Assembly: GCF_025144225.1 (NCBI RefSeq)
Contig: NZ_JALXXB010000004.1
Location: forward strand, 124,001 to 188,000
Length of the DNA stretch: 64,000 nucleotides
DNA from: Aestuariimicrobium sp. p3-SID1156
GTDB lineage: Bacteria; Actinomycetota; Actinomycetes; Propionibacteriales; Propionibacteriaceae
Direction: 5' to 3'
Both the position numbers and the translations under genes were made by a program. Shown here in pieces: positions 17,847 through 25,587 of this stretch (its first letter is position 1; every line of letters begins with the position of its first letter). The notes under the pieces were generated by a model that was not told the origin of the DNA, ran no database searches, and worked only from the letters and a program-made list of their open reading frames with translations.

Positions 17847-19247
17847 TCAGCTGGTGGTGGTCCACTTGACCCTCTGCAGCAGGGAGGAATAGCAACCCTT
17901 CATGGTGAGGGGCTTCTTCTCCGAATCCCTGCGGCTGCCGTTGGTGGCCAGGTAGTTGTAGTTGATCGTGGCCTTGATGACGTAGCACGGCTGGGAGATG
18001 CTCCCCTTGACGTACTCGGCCCTGGATGCGGCATCCGAAGGACTCGCCTCCCACTTCATGTCCGTGGGGTACTGGGCGTCGGTCGGAGTGTTCCGCGCGG
18101 TGAAGGGGCAGTTGTAGAGGTAGAAGGTGGTCTCCTCCAGACAGGTCTTGAAGGCCTCCTGCACCGATTTCTTGGTGTCATCGAGCCATTCTTTGGTCGG
18201 CTCGGCGTCCAGCGGGACCGAGACGGTGTCACCGGGCTTGATGGTCACCTTCTCCTTCTTGGGCTTCCAGAAGATGGTGCTGTCGCTGCTGTATCCGGCG
18301 TCGGGCTTGATGGTGTAGACGCCGGGGTAGTACAGCTCCTTCTTGCCGGGCTGCTTCTTCGAGATCGCGCTGTCGTTGACCTTGAAGTAGAGGTCCTTCT
18401 CGTCAGAGGTGAAGGTCACCGAGGCGAAGGGACGCACCAGCTTCCAGTCCTCACCGTCCTGCTTCACGGCCATGTCGGCCTTGATCTCGGTGCCGTCGTG
18501 GGAGAAGGTCACCGGGACCTTGCCATTGGCCACATCACCCACTGATCTCACCTTGTACTGGCCGCCGGGGGAATTGTTGGTGGCTTCGTAGAAGCCCATG
18601 GTGCCGACGTCGGTGACGAACTTCTCGAAGTCATTCGAGTTGGGCTGCTGGGTGTTCAGCAGGTCGAAGAAGCCCTCCACGGCCTTCGAGATGCCCGCAC
18701 TGGTGGGGCTGGGGGAGCTCGACGTGCCTTCGCCACCCTGACCACCCTCATCGCCGCCATTGCGGGTCAGGGCGTAGATGCCGCCACCAAGTAGGAGGAC
18801 CGCCAGCGCCACCACGATGGGGATGATCGGGTTGATCTTCTTCTTCTCGGGGGTCACAGCCTGGGCGCCACTGGCGTCCCACTGCCCCCAGGCCTGATGT
18901 CCCTGGGGCTGCTGGTTGCCCCAGGACTGCTGGCCCTGCTGGTTGCCCCAGGCCTGCTGGCTCTGCTGGTTGCCCCAGGCCTGGTCCTGGCCGCCCTGGA
19001 AGGTCGGGCGATCCCACCCGCCGTCGTGGCTGGTGGGAGGGTTGGCGCTCGGCTGGGGGTTCGCGCTGCCCCAGACATTCTGCTGGCCGCCGTCCCATCC
19101 TTGCTGGGAGTTCCAGGCCTGGCCCTGCTGGTCCCACCCCTGCTGGTCCCACCCCTGCTGCGGCGGGTTCGCGCTGGAGGGAGGGTTCGCGCTGCCCCAG
19201 CTCTGCTGGCTCCAGTCACTGCCCTGGTTTCCACCAGAAGTCGTCAT
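17847..19247 (-). CDS. Membrane-anchored extracellular protein with Trp/Gln/Asn-rich repeats
   Basis: 466 residues, function unknown. Residues 1-130 are low complexity with tandem WGNQQ, GWDQQ and SANPP units. One membrane helix (about 141-163, NPIIPIVVALAVLLLGG) is preceded by KKK, so the N-terminus should be inside and the rest outside. The outer part holds a conserved-looking domain beginning AVEGFFDLLNTQQ and ending in a Cys-containing region (CLEETTFYLYNCPF and CYVIKATI). Actinobacteria carry many such proteins with Q-rich cytosolic tails; some resemble serine/threonine kinase substrates, but no evidence of that is visible. GGAGGATG before the ATG fixes the start. Confidence 0.7.
   Translation of the reverse strand: MTTSGGNQGSDWSQQSWGSANPPSSANPPQQGWDQQGWDQQGQAWNSQQGWDGGQQNVWGSANPQPSANPPTSHDGGWDRPTFQGGQDQAWGNQQSQQAWGNQQGQQSWGNQQPQGHQAWGQWDASGAQAVTPEKKKINPIIPIVVALAVLLLGGGIYALTRNGGDEGGQGGEGTSSSPSPTSAGISKAVEGFFDLLNTQQPNSNDFEKFVTDVGTMGFYEATNNSPGGQYKVRSVGDVANGKVPVTFSHDGTEIKADMAVKQDGEDWKLVRPFASVTFTSDEKDLYFKVNDSAISKKQPGKKELYYPGVYTIKPDAGYSSDSTIFWKPKKEKVTIKPGDTVSVPLDAEPTKEWLDDTKKSVQEAFKTCLEETTFYLYNCPFTARNTPTDAQYPTDMKWEASPSDAASRAEYVKGSISQPCYVIKATINYNYLATNGSRRDSEKKPLTMKGCYSSLLQRVKWTTTS
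18870..19230. repeat. Degenerate tandem repeats encoding WGNQQ/GWDQQ units
   Basis: Short degenerate DNA repeats, including several copies of TTGCCCCAGG with TGCTGG and a block of GGTCCCACCCCTGCT copies, encode the low-complexity tail of the membrane protein. Such tracts are prone to slippage, so copy number may vary. Confidence 0.65.
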
Positions 19248-19570
19248 CGTTCATCCTCCTGCGCGTGGGGGCCCGGAGAGCTCCTTCGCCCGGCCATTCG
19301 TCCGTAACAGGGTACTTTGAGGTGGGTGCGACGGAGGTCTCAACAGACGTCGATCTGCACTTTCATCACATGATTGTGACCTGTCGCCACCGTGATGGCC
19401 ACCGAGAGCACGTCTCCCGGGTGACGCAGACCATCCGGTGGTCCTCCTCGCCGACCTCGGCCATGGTGCCGCAGGTCAGGAGTGGTCATGATCGAAAGCC
19501 AGCTGCTTCAATGGCCGGGGGCCCCGAGCAGGTGAATCCCGCCGCCGCGGACGCCCCTGAAAGGTCACAG
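19248..19570. other. Intergenic region between divergent genes
   Basis: 323 bases without a convincing gene. On the minus strand AGGGTA (19310-19315) reads as TACCCT and could be the -10 of the repeat-rich membrane protein; TACTTT (19313-19318) overlaps it on the plus strand. No hairpin or repeat stood out. A short in-frame extension of the PIG-L gene runs through part of it but has no family-like sequence. Confidence 0.4.
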
Positions 19571-20422
19571 ATGTCGACGATCGTCTACCTGCACGCCCAC
19601 CCCGACGACGAGTCCACCCTCACCGGCGGGTCCATGGCGTTGGCCCACCGGCGCGGGCATCGCGTGGTGTGGATCTGCTGCACAGACGGCTCCCTGGGCA
19701 CTGCCAGCGAGCACGAGCCGGTGGCCGTGATGCGCCGCCGGGAGGCCGAGGGCAGCGCCCGCGTCCTGGGTGTTGACCGGCTGATCTTCCTTGGGCACAG
19801 CGACTCCGGAATGACCGGCTGGGAATCCAATGCCGCCCCCGAGTCCTTCATGAATGCCGACGTCGCGGCGGTCGCACGCGAGGTCGCCGACATCCTCGAC
19901 GAGGAGGACGCGGACTTCCTGGTCGGCTACGACTGGCACGGCAACTATGGTCACCCCGACCACATCATGGTGCACCGGGTCACCCACCCCGCCGCCGAGC
20001 TGGCTGCCCGGCGTCCGCGAGTGCTCGAGGCGACCATGAACCGGGACGCCTCCCGGCGGCAGTTCGAGCAGCTTCTCGCCACGATGCGCGAGTCCGGCGA
20101 TGGCCAGGACCTCCCGGAGGGCGAGATCGACTTCAACCCCGACGCTCCCGCCGACGACGGCAACCCGATCGGGACCCCCGAGGTGGAGCTGTCCTGGGCT
20201 GTCGACGTCTCCGAGGTCGTCCAGGTCAAGCGCCAGGCGTTGGTGGAGCATTCCTCGCAGAGCGATGCCGCCCAGATGCTGTCGATGCCGGAGAACTGGT
20301 TCGCGGCCGCCTTCGGCTGGGAGTACTACATCGAACAGGGTGTGACTCCGATGCGTGTTGGCTGGCCCTTCGGTGACGTGCTCGCGGGGAGATCGGTCAG
20401 TGGGGGCGAGCCGCCCGCCTGA
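19571..20422 (+). CDS. PIG-L/LmbE-family zinc deacetylase (mycothiol-related fold)
   Basis: Zinc-dependent N-deacetylase/amidase fold. The metal motif AHPDDES is at residues 9-15 and the third ligand in YGHPDHIMVHR near 134; CTDGSLG is the usual strand after the first motif. Length 283 matches the MshB/Mca group, which deacetylates GlcNAc-inositol or cleaves mycothiol conjugates in Actinobacteria, but the sequence around the first motif (ESTLTGGSMALAHRRG) is not that of a canonical Mca, so the substrate is left open. ATG 19571 follows AAAGG; longer in-frame starts are unsupported. Confidence 0.85.
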   Translation: MSTIVYLHAHPDDESTLTGGSMALAHRRGHRVVWICCTDGSLGTASEHEPVAVMRRREAEGSARVLGVDRLIFLGHSDSGMTGWESNAAPESFMNADVAAVAREVADILDEEDADFLVGYDWHGNYGHPDHIMVHRVTHPAAELAARRPRVLEATMNRDASRRQFEQLLATMRESGDGQDLPEGEIDFNPDAPADDGNPIGTPEVELSWAVDVSEVVQVKRQALVEHSSQSDAAQMLSMPENWFAAAFGWEYYIEQGVTPMRVGWPFGDVLAGRSVSGGEPPA

Positions 20423-20513
20423 CCATCCGCACCAGAGCCACCGCACCCCAGGCGAGGGCCCCTGGCGTCCCGTGGCGTTCACGACAGTGAATGTCAGGTC
20501 ACGTGGGGGCGGT

Positions 20514-20519
20514 TATCGT
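20514..20519 (+). promoter_or_regulatory. -10 box of the GNAT gene (leaderless)
   Basis: TATCGT ends six bases before GTG 20526. Confidence 0.55.
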
Positions 20520-20525
20520 GGGGCC

Positions 20526-20996
20526 GTGATCGTGATCCCCGCTGGTTCCCCCGACTTGATGGATGCCCACCTGCGGGTGCGTCGCGAGGTCTTCTGCGGC
20601 GAGCAGGGCGTGACCGCGGCCGAGGAGATCGACGGCCGCGATGAGGAGCCCGGCACCCTGTGTGCGGTGGGCATCGTTGACGGCGAGGTGATCGCGGCCG
20701 GACGCCTCCTGGACCTCGGCACCCCGGTCGTGCACGTGGGACGGGTCGCGGTGCTGGCATCGGCTCGCGGCACCGGGCTAGGCCGCGAACTGATGCGCGG
20801 TCTCGAACGACTCGCCGTCGAGAACACCACCGGGTCGCTGACCCTGGTCCTGGACGCCCAGGAGTATGCCCAGGGGTTCTACGCCTCACTCGGGTACGAG
20901 CGCACCCCCCGTGAGCGCTTCCTGGACGCCCGCATCTGGCATGTGGAGATGGCCAAGCAGGTGAATCCTGAGGTGGAGCAGGAGCGGACGGCCTAG
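20526..20996 (+). CDS. GNAT-family N-acetyltransferase
   Basis: 156-residue acetyl-CoA-dependent acyltransferase of the ElaA-like group. VRREVFCGEQGV at about 20-31 is typical of that group. The acetyl-CoA loop is VGRVAVLASARGTGLGRELM, and GFYASLGYE is the C-terminal strand motif. Substrate unknown. GTG 20526 sits six bases after TATCGT. Its stop codon shares CTAG (20993-20996) with the stop of the convergent prs gene, so the two coding regions overlap tail to tail. Confidence 0.88.
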   Translation: MIVIPAGSPDLMDAHLRVRREVFCGEQGVTAAEEIDGRDEEPGTLCAVGIVDGEVIAAGRLLDLGTPVVHVGRVAVLASARGTGLGRELMRGLERLAVENTTGSLTLVLDAQEYAQGFYASLGYERTPRERFLDARIWHVEMAKQVNPEVEQERTA

Positions 20997-21970
20997 AACA
21001 GGCCCTCGGGAGTCGGCGGGGCGTGGGTCGGGTCGACGCCCTTGAACAGCTTGGACACTGAGCGTCCCTCGTGGATGCGGCGGATGGCATCGGCAAACAG
21101 CGGGGCGACCGAGCGGGTGACCAGCTGGGGCCAGTCCTTCGGCGGCGGGACGGTGTTGGTCGCGACCACTTCCTCGATGAACGGATGGTTGCTGAGCCGC
21201 TCCACGGCCCGGCCTGTGAACAGGCCGTGGGTGGTGGCGACCGAGGCCCCGGTGGCGCCGAACTCCTCGAGACGTTCCAGCAGCTCGATGATGGAGCCGC
21301 CGGTGGCGATCTCGTCGTCGAGCACGATCGCCTTCTTGCCGTCCACGTCGCCCACGATCGAGTCGATCACGACCCGGTCGTCGGCCAGTCGTTGCTTGGA
21401 ACCCGCAGCGACCGGCAGGTTCAGCAGGCGGGAGAAGACGGTGGCCTGCTTGGCATTGCCCAGGTCCGGGCTGACCACGATGTGGTTGGAGAGGTCGCGT
21501 CCGCGGTAGTGGTTGGCCAGCTCGCCGATGGCGGTGAGGTGGTCGACCGGGCAGCTGAAGAAGCCGTGCACCTGGGGCGCGTGCAGGTTCATGGTCAGAA
21601 CCCGGGTGACCCCGGCGGTGTTGAGCAGGTCAGCGACCAGACGCCCGCCCAGGGAGATGCGCGACTTGTCCTTCTTGTCCGAACGGGCGTAGGCATAGTG
21701 CGGGATGACCGCAGTGATGGAATCGGCCGAGGCGCCGCGGGCTGCGTCCACCATCATCAACAGTTCGACCAGGTGTTCCTGGGTCGGAGGGACCAGCGGC
21801 TGGATGATGTAGACATCGCGGCGGCGGCAGTTGGCGAGCAGCTGGGCCTGCAGGCAGTCGTTGCTGAAGCGGCTCAGGTGGGTGCCGGAGAGTGGCACGG
21901 AGAGGTTCTCGCAGATCTCCTCCGCGAACGCCTTGTGGGCGGAGCCGCTGAACACGACGATGTCCTTCAC
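20993..21970 (-). CDS. Ribose-phosphate diphosphokinase (PRPP synthetase), variant active-site sequence
   Basis: Forms PRPP from ribose 5-phosphate and ATP. The catalytic flexible loop and helix are recognisable in YAYARSDKKDKSRISLGGRLVADLL and NLHAPQVHGFF. However the usual DxGGxKRA is DLGNAKQA and the PRPP loop is DDEIATGGSI rather than DDMIDTGGT. These changes mark a divergent paralogue group seen alongside the standard enzyme in some Actinobacteria; activity is likely but regulation by ADP/phosphate may differ. 325 residues. The ATG at 21970 opens a start typical of Prs (KDIVVFSGSAH). Whether a canonical prs exists elsewhere cannot be seen here. Confidence 0.9.
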   Translation of the reverse strand: MKDIVVFSGSAHKAFAEEICENLSVPLSGTHLSRFSNDCLQAQLLANCRRRDVYIIQPLVPPTQEHLVELLMMVDAARGASADSITAVIPHYAYARSDKKDKSRISLGGRLVADLLNTAGVTRVLTMNLHAPQVHGFFSCPVDHLTAIGELANHYRGRDLSNHIVVSPDLGNAKQATVFSRLLNLPVAAGSKQRLADDRVVIDSIVGDVDGKKAIVLDDEIATGGSIIELLERLEEFGATGASVATTHGLFTGRAVERLSNHPFIEEVVATNTVPPPKDWPQLVTRSVAPLFADAIRRIHEGRSVSKLFKGVDPTHAPPTPEGLF

Positions 21971-22009
21971 GGGCCCAGCTTATGGCGTGTTGGCTTGGGG
22001 GTCGATCAC

Positions 22010-22015
22010 TACACT
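22010..22015 (+). promoter_or_regulatory. -10 box of the 22023 gene (leaderless)
   Basis: TACACT ends seven bases before ATG 22023. Confidence 0.55.
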
Positions 22016-22022
22016 GGCGGGC

Positions 22023-22505
22023 ATGAGCAGCGCACCCGAGAACCGAACCTCCCACAATGGAACCCCCCAGGGCAGCACCGCCCACGGCAGCACCTCCCAG
22101 AACAGCACGCCGCAGTACAACGTCGGCATCCCGCAGCAGGAGCCCCTTCGCCAGGGCCTGTTCTACCTCGCGGTCGGCCTGAGCGTCCTGATGCTGGCGA
22201 TGGCAATCCTGGGCCTGATGATCGCCGGCGGTGTCGGGGGGCTGGGGACGATGCACTCGATCATCGGCTACTCCACTCTGTTGGTGGCGATCCTGGCTGC
22301 GGTGGCGGCCTGGCGCTTCTCGAAGGCAACCGCCCAGAAGGGTGTCTTCTACCACGCACTCTCGCTGCCGATCCTGATGCTGCTCCAGATCGCGCTGGGG
22401 GAGATGCACCAGAAGCACATCCACATGGCCCTGGGCATCGCGATCCTGATCGCTGCTGTCGGTCTGGTGATGATGACGCGTAAGAAGATCCCCGCCTCCA
22501 TCTGA
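22023..22505 (+). CDS. Uncharacterised small membrane protein with Ser/Thr/Gly/Asn-rich N-terminus
   Basis: 160 residues. Residues 1-38 are a low-complexity stretch of NGT, GST and NST units. Four hydrophobic segments follow (about 49-70, 77-97, 106-124 and 132-150), with His residues near helix ends (MHSIIGY, YHALSLP, MHQKHIHMAL). Helix-located His and Met could suggest cofactor or metal contact, as in small haem membrane proteins, but the family is not recognised. It is followed 13 bases later by a small cytosolic protein on the same strand and may be co-transcribed with it. Confidence 0.65.
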   Translation: MSSAPENRTSHNGTPQGSTAHGSTSQNSTPQYNVGIPQQEPLRQGLFYLAVGLSVLMLAMAILGLMIAGGVGGLGTMHSIIGYSTLLVAILAAVAAWRFSKATAQKGVFYHALSLPILMLLQIALGEMHQKHIHMALGIAILIAAVGLVMMTRKKIPASI

Positions 22506-22518
22506 ACGGGTTGATCGG

Positions 22519-22878
22519 GTGAACCAGATGGAACCCGTCGTGTCGGCGGGAGCGAACCTCATCGTGCCTCCGACTACACCGGAGGAGCGGCTGCTCGCCC
22601 GCAACCCCTTCATGGCGCTGGTAGGACAGTACGGGCGCGTAGCGATCGGCGGCCGGCTGCACGTCTACCCGGGAGCGCTCGTCTTCCAGTCGCACAGTGT
22701 CAACTTCAGCCGCCCTGATGGGGTGATCCGGTTTGAGGAGATCGCCGACATGCGCACCAGCTGGCGGATGGCCTCAGCATTGCTCGTCATCACCACGACA
22801 ACCGGGCACGTGCTGGAGTTCGTCTGCTGGCGCCGCACGCGGGTGATCGAGGCGGTCCGTCGGCTCAGGGGTTGGTGA
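22519..22878 (+). CDS. Small PH/GRAM-like domain protein
   Basis: 119 residues. The central part has the strand pattern of a PH/GRAM fold: GRLHVYPGALVFQS, IRFEEIADMRTS, ALLVITTTTGHVLEFVCW and a closing helix RVIEAVRRL. Function unknown; such proteins bind lipids or proteins. GTG 22519 and ATG 22528 are both possible starts. The coding end overlaps the 3' end of the convergent PfkB kinase gene by 14 bases (22865-22878). Confidence 0.6.
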   Translation: MNQMEPVVSAGANLIVPPTTPEERLLARNPFMALVGQYGRVAIGGRLHVYPGALVFQSHSVNFSRPDGVIRFEEIADMRTSWRMASALLVITTTTGHVLEFVCWRRTRVIEAVRRLRGW

Positions 22879-23818
22879 GCGCTGCCAGGAAGTCGTCGAC
22901 CTCGGCGGCGGTCGGTGCGGTGTCCGGTCCCTTGCGAGTCACCTTGATGGCTGCTGCCGCATTGGCGTGACGACAGGCCTCGACCCAACTGTCGCCGCTG
23001 ATTCGGGACGCCAGGAGCGCGCCGGTGTGTGAGTCCCCCGCGCCGTTGGTGTCGACCGGGACCTGGGGAAACCCGGGAACCACGGTTGTCTGGCCATCGG
23101 CGTGGACCGCGCATCCGTTCTCCCCGTCGCGCACGATGGCGACTGCTCCCGGGGGAAGCAGGGCGGCCACGGCGGTGGCGGCCTCGGCCATGTCGTCGAT
23201 GCCGGTGAGGGCGGTGCTCTCTTCGAGGTTGCCGGTCCACACGGAGGTGAGCTGCAGCACGGTCTCCTGCAGGTCGGCGTGGAGGTCCTCGAAGATTGCT
23301 CCCGGGTCGAGCACGACGGCCACGCCCTCGGGGAGCATCGCCAACCAGGTGAGCAGGGGCGTCCGGGTGGACTCGATGCCCAGACTGTAGCCGCTGACGC
23401 AGATGACGTCGCCGGGCTGGGGGTCGCTGGCCTGGAGTTGCTCGACTGACAGGTCGCGCTCGGCGCCCAGGGTGGTGACGAAGGTCCGCTCGGCGCCGGG
23501 TTCCAACATCACGAAGCAGATCCCGGTGTCCTTGTCGGCAACCGGATGACCGGCGACCTCGACGCCCGCCTCCCCGAGGGTCGTGCGGATCAGGTCGCCG
23601 TTGGGGCCAGTGCCGATGGCGCCGGCGTGGACGCAGTGCGCGCCCTGCCGGCTGGCGGCCAGCAAGATGTTGACAGCGCTGGCCGCATAGCGGCGGAAGT
23701 CGGTGGCCATCACATTGCCACCCCGGCGGGGGAGGGTGGGGACCTCCGCGACGGCGTCGACGAGGGCCTGGGCGGTGTGGATGAGGCGACGGGTCGCTGG
23801 TTGGTACGGGGGCGTCAT
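22865..23818 (-). CDS. PfkB-family sugar kinase
   Basis: Ribokinase-like kinase, 317 residues. It lacks the common GGAxxNxA form at the start but has RRGGNVMATDFRRYAASAVNILLAASRQG in that position. The C-terminal signature with the catalytic Asp is DTNGAGDSHTGALLA. VSGYSLG and WTGNLEESTALTG fit ribokinase folds. The substrate (a ketose, nucleoside or sugar) cannot be assigned. Start codon ATG 23818 overlaps the TGA of the upstream pabC-like gene (TGATG), so translation is coupled. The tail of the small PH-like gene overlaps its 3' end on the opposite strand. Confidence 0.85.
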   Translation of the reverse strand: MTPPYQPATRRLIHTAQALVDAVAEVPTLPRRGGNVMATDFRRYAASAVNILLAASRQGAHCVHAGAIGTGPNGDLIRTTLGEAGVEVAGHPVADKDTGICFVMLEPGAERTFVTTLGAERDLSVEQLQASDPQPGDVICVSGYSLGIESTRTPLLTWLAMLPEGVAVVLDPGAIFEDLHADLQETVLQLTSVWTGNLEESTALTGIDDMAEAATAVAALLPPGAVAIVRDGENGCAVHADGQTTVVPGFPQVPVDTNGAGDSHTGALLASRISGDSWVEACRHANAAAAIKVTRKGPDTAPTAAEVDDFLAALTNP

Positions 23819-24696
23819 CAGGCGAAGCCCGCCCACTGGCGAATCCTGGCGGTCAGGTTGTCGTGCTGGGGAAGCTCGTGCCCGTCCAGGGTCAGGATCG
23901 GGACGACGCCACGCACGGAGCTGAGGAACCAGGCACCCTCGCAGCCCAGGGCCTCGTCGGTAGTGATCAGGCCGATGTCGGTCTCGAAGCCATCGCGGGC
24001 CGCGTTGTCGAAGACCACGCGCTGGGTGATCGAGTGAAGGATGCCGGTGCCCTCGATCGGCGTGGTGACCAGACGACCGTCGAGGAGGCAGACCAGGGCT
24101 GAGGTGGGTGCCTCGAGGCAGTAGCCGTCGGTGGTGGTGAACAGGACGTCCTGGGCCCCGCGGCGCAGGGCCTCGCGCTTGGCGGCGACGTTGACCGCGT
24201 AGGACAGGGTCTTGACCCCGCCGAGCAGCCAGGGTCGGTCATGGAAGGCATCGCTGGGCATCCCGCGGCTGAGCATCGCGACGTGGACGCCGAGCCGGTC
24301 GCGGACCGCGCCCTCGGTGAGTTGGGTGAGGGTGAACAGCTCGGTCGGGCTGAGGTCGTCGCCCAGCGGGTGCTGGGACTCCTGCCCGTTGGAGTACATG
24401 ATCTTGAGGACCGCTTCGCCGGGGAGCGTCCACTGCTCGAGGGCCTCGTCGATGGTGGCCTGCCAGGCACGACGGTTGATCAACGTGCCACCGATGCCGG
24501 TGATGGAGGCATCGAAACGGTCCAGGTGGAGCTCGAGGTGGTCGACGCTGGATCGTCCGTCGCGGTCGGTGACCACGCGGGTGGCGTCGAAGACGCCATC
24601 GCCGCGGGTGAAGCCCAGGTCGTCGGCAGAGACGACGAGGTGGCCGGCGGGGAACACTCCCCGTCCGACCACCCCGACCAGTTGCTGTGCAGTCAT
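23818..24696 (-). CDS. pabC: Aminodeoxychorismate lyase-like class IV PLP enzyme
   Basis: Fold-type IV PLP enzyme of 292 residues. The start GFTRGDGVFDATRV is the classic PabC/DAAT beginning, with HLDRFDAS, the PLP-Lys in GGVKTLSYAVN, and EAPTSALVCL plus PIEGTGILHSITQ. Best match by eye is 4-amino-4-deoxychorismate lyase (folate pathway), but D-amino acid or branched-chain aminotransferase activity cannot be excluded. The start follows a TAGTGT box by six bases. A PfkB kinase gene is translationally coupled downstream, a combination that does not obviously serve folate synthesis. Confidence 0.8.
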   Translation of the reverse strand: MTAQQLVGVVGRGVFPAGHLVVSADDLGFTRGDGVFDATRVVTDRDGRSSVDHLELHLDRFDASITGIGGTLINRRAWQATIDEALEQWTLPGEAVLKIMYSNGQESQHPLGDDLSPTELFTLTQLTEGAVRDRLGVHVAMLSRGMPSDAFHDRPWLLGGVKTLSYAVNVAAKREALRRGAQDVLFTTTDGYCLEAPTSALVCLLDGRLVTTPIEGTGILHSITQRVVFDNAARDGFETDIGLITTDEALGCEGAWFLSSVRGVVPILTLDGHELPQHDNLTARIRQWAGFA

Positions 24697-24702
24697 GCGC
24701 CC

Positions 24703-24708
24703 ACACTA
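24703..24708 (-). promoter_or_regulatory. -10 box of the pabC-like gene (leaderless)
   Basis: On the minus strand TAGTGT ends six bases before ATG 24696. Confidence 0.55.
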
Positions 24709-24788
24709 GCCAGCATCAGCCGGCTGCGGCAGGGCCCGGATGGGACGCCCGCGACAGTGCCGCATGCGGCCCTTGCGCCGGTGCCGGC

Positions 24789-25337
24789 TCAGGCCTGCTT
24801 GATTGCGGAGATCTCGATCTCCAGGGTGACGTCGTCGGAGACGAGGACGCCGCCGGTCTCCAGGGCTGCGTTCCAGGTCAGTCCGAAGTCCTTACGGGAA
24901 ATCTTGGTCTTGCCCTCGAAGCCGATGCGCACGTTGCCGAAGGGGTCGGTGGCCTCGCCGGCGAAGTCGAACGGAATGGTGATCTCGCGAGCGGTGTCCA
25001 TGATGGTCAGGTCACCGGTGACGTTCAGGGTGTCCTCGTCAACGACCTCAACCTTGGTGGAGTCGAAGGTCATGGTCGGGAATTGGGCAGTCTTGAGGAA
25101 GTCGTCGCCGCGGACGTGCTCGTCACGCTGCTCATTGCTTGAGTCGAAGGACGCCGTCTGGATGGTGACGTTGACCTTGGCGCTCTCGGGGTTCTGGCCG
25201 TCACCCGATGCGGTCCCCTCGAAGTCGTTGAACGAACCGCGCACCTTGGTCACCATCGCGTGGCGGGTGACGAAGCCAAGGCGGGAGTGGGCGGGGTCGA
25301 TGGCGAAGGTTCCGTTGATGGTGGTCAGACCGGTCAT
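24789..25337 (-). CDS. YceI-family lipid-binding-fold protein
   Basis: 182-residue YceI domain (lipocalin-like barrel that binds isoprenoids in characterised members). Core motifs are FAIDPAHSRLGF, VRGSFNDFEG, the SxxxQRDEHVRGDDFL loop, FPTMTF and the closing DFGLTWNAALETGG with LVSDDVTLEIE. No signal peptide, so cytosolic, as is usual in Actinobacteria. AGGAG precedes the ATG by nine bases. The promoter region carries a TTGAA-TG-TTCAA inverted repeat, and family members are often controlled by MarR-type repressors. Confidence 0.92.
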   Translation of the reverse strand: MTGLTTINGTFAIDPAHSRLGFVTRHAMVTKVRGSFNDFEGTASGDGQNPESAKVNVTIQTASFDSSNEQRDEHVRGDDFLKTAQFPTMTFDSTKVEVVDEDTLNVTGDLTIMDTAREITIPFDFAGEATDPFGNVRIGFEGKTKISRKDFGLTWNAALETGGVLVSDDVTLEIEISAIKQA

Positions 25338-25356
25338 GGGGGATGCTCCTGAGTCG

Positions 25357-25372
25357 TTGAATGTTCAATCTA
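25357..25372 (-). promoter_or_regulatory. yceI promoter and overlapping inverted repeat
   Basis: TTGAA (25357-25361) and TTCAA (25364-25368) form an inverted repeat directly beside a minus-strand TAGATT box (25367-25372). A repressor bound here would block transcription start; a MarR-type protein is the usual partner of yceI. Confidence 0.4.
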
Positions 25373-25464
25373 TATGGGTCTAACGAGGCACTGAGCGGAG
25401 TTATTCCTGAACCCCGAAACTTTCTTCGGCGCGGTCGGCGGAGAGCTCCATTACGGCTCCCTTG

Positions 25465-25528
25465 CGCCCCCACGACCCTATGAACTGGAGGGCAGTCTCG
25501 CTGGGGGCGGGCCGAAGTCGTGGGGGCG
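25465..25528. repeat. 12-base inverted repeat (CGCCCCCACGAC) with 40-base spacer
   Basis: Positions 25465-25476 are perfectly complementary to 25517-25528. It lies next to the shorter-loop hairpin at 25547, so the two could fold together in one transcript. Confidence 0.55.
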
Positions 25529-25546
25529 GAGGGTGCTGTCAGCTCC

Positions 25547-25587
25547 CTACCGCCATCTGCTGCCTCTGCGGCAGCAGATGGCGGTAG
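25547..25587. repeat. Perfect 18-bp hairpin, five-base loop
   Basis: 25547-25564 (beginning CTACCGCCATCTG) pairs perfectly with 25570-25587 around TCTGC. No T-tract follows on either strand, and it lies between divergent genes, so a simple terminator is unlikely. Confidence 0.7.
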
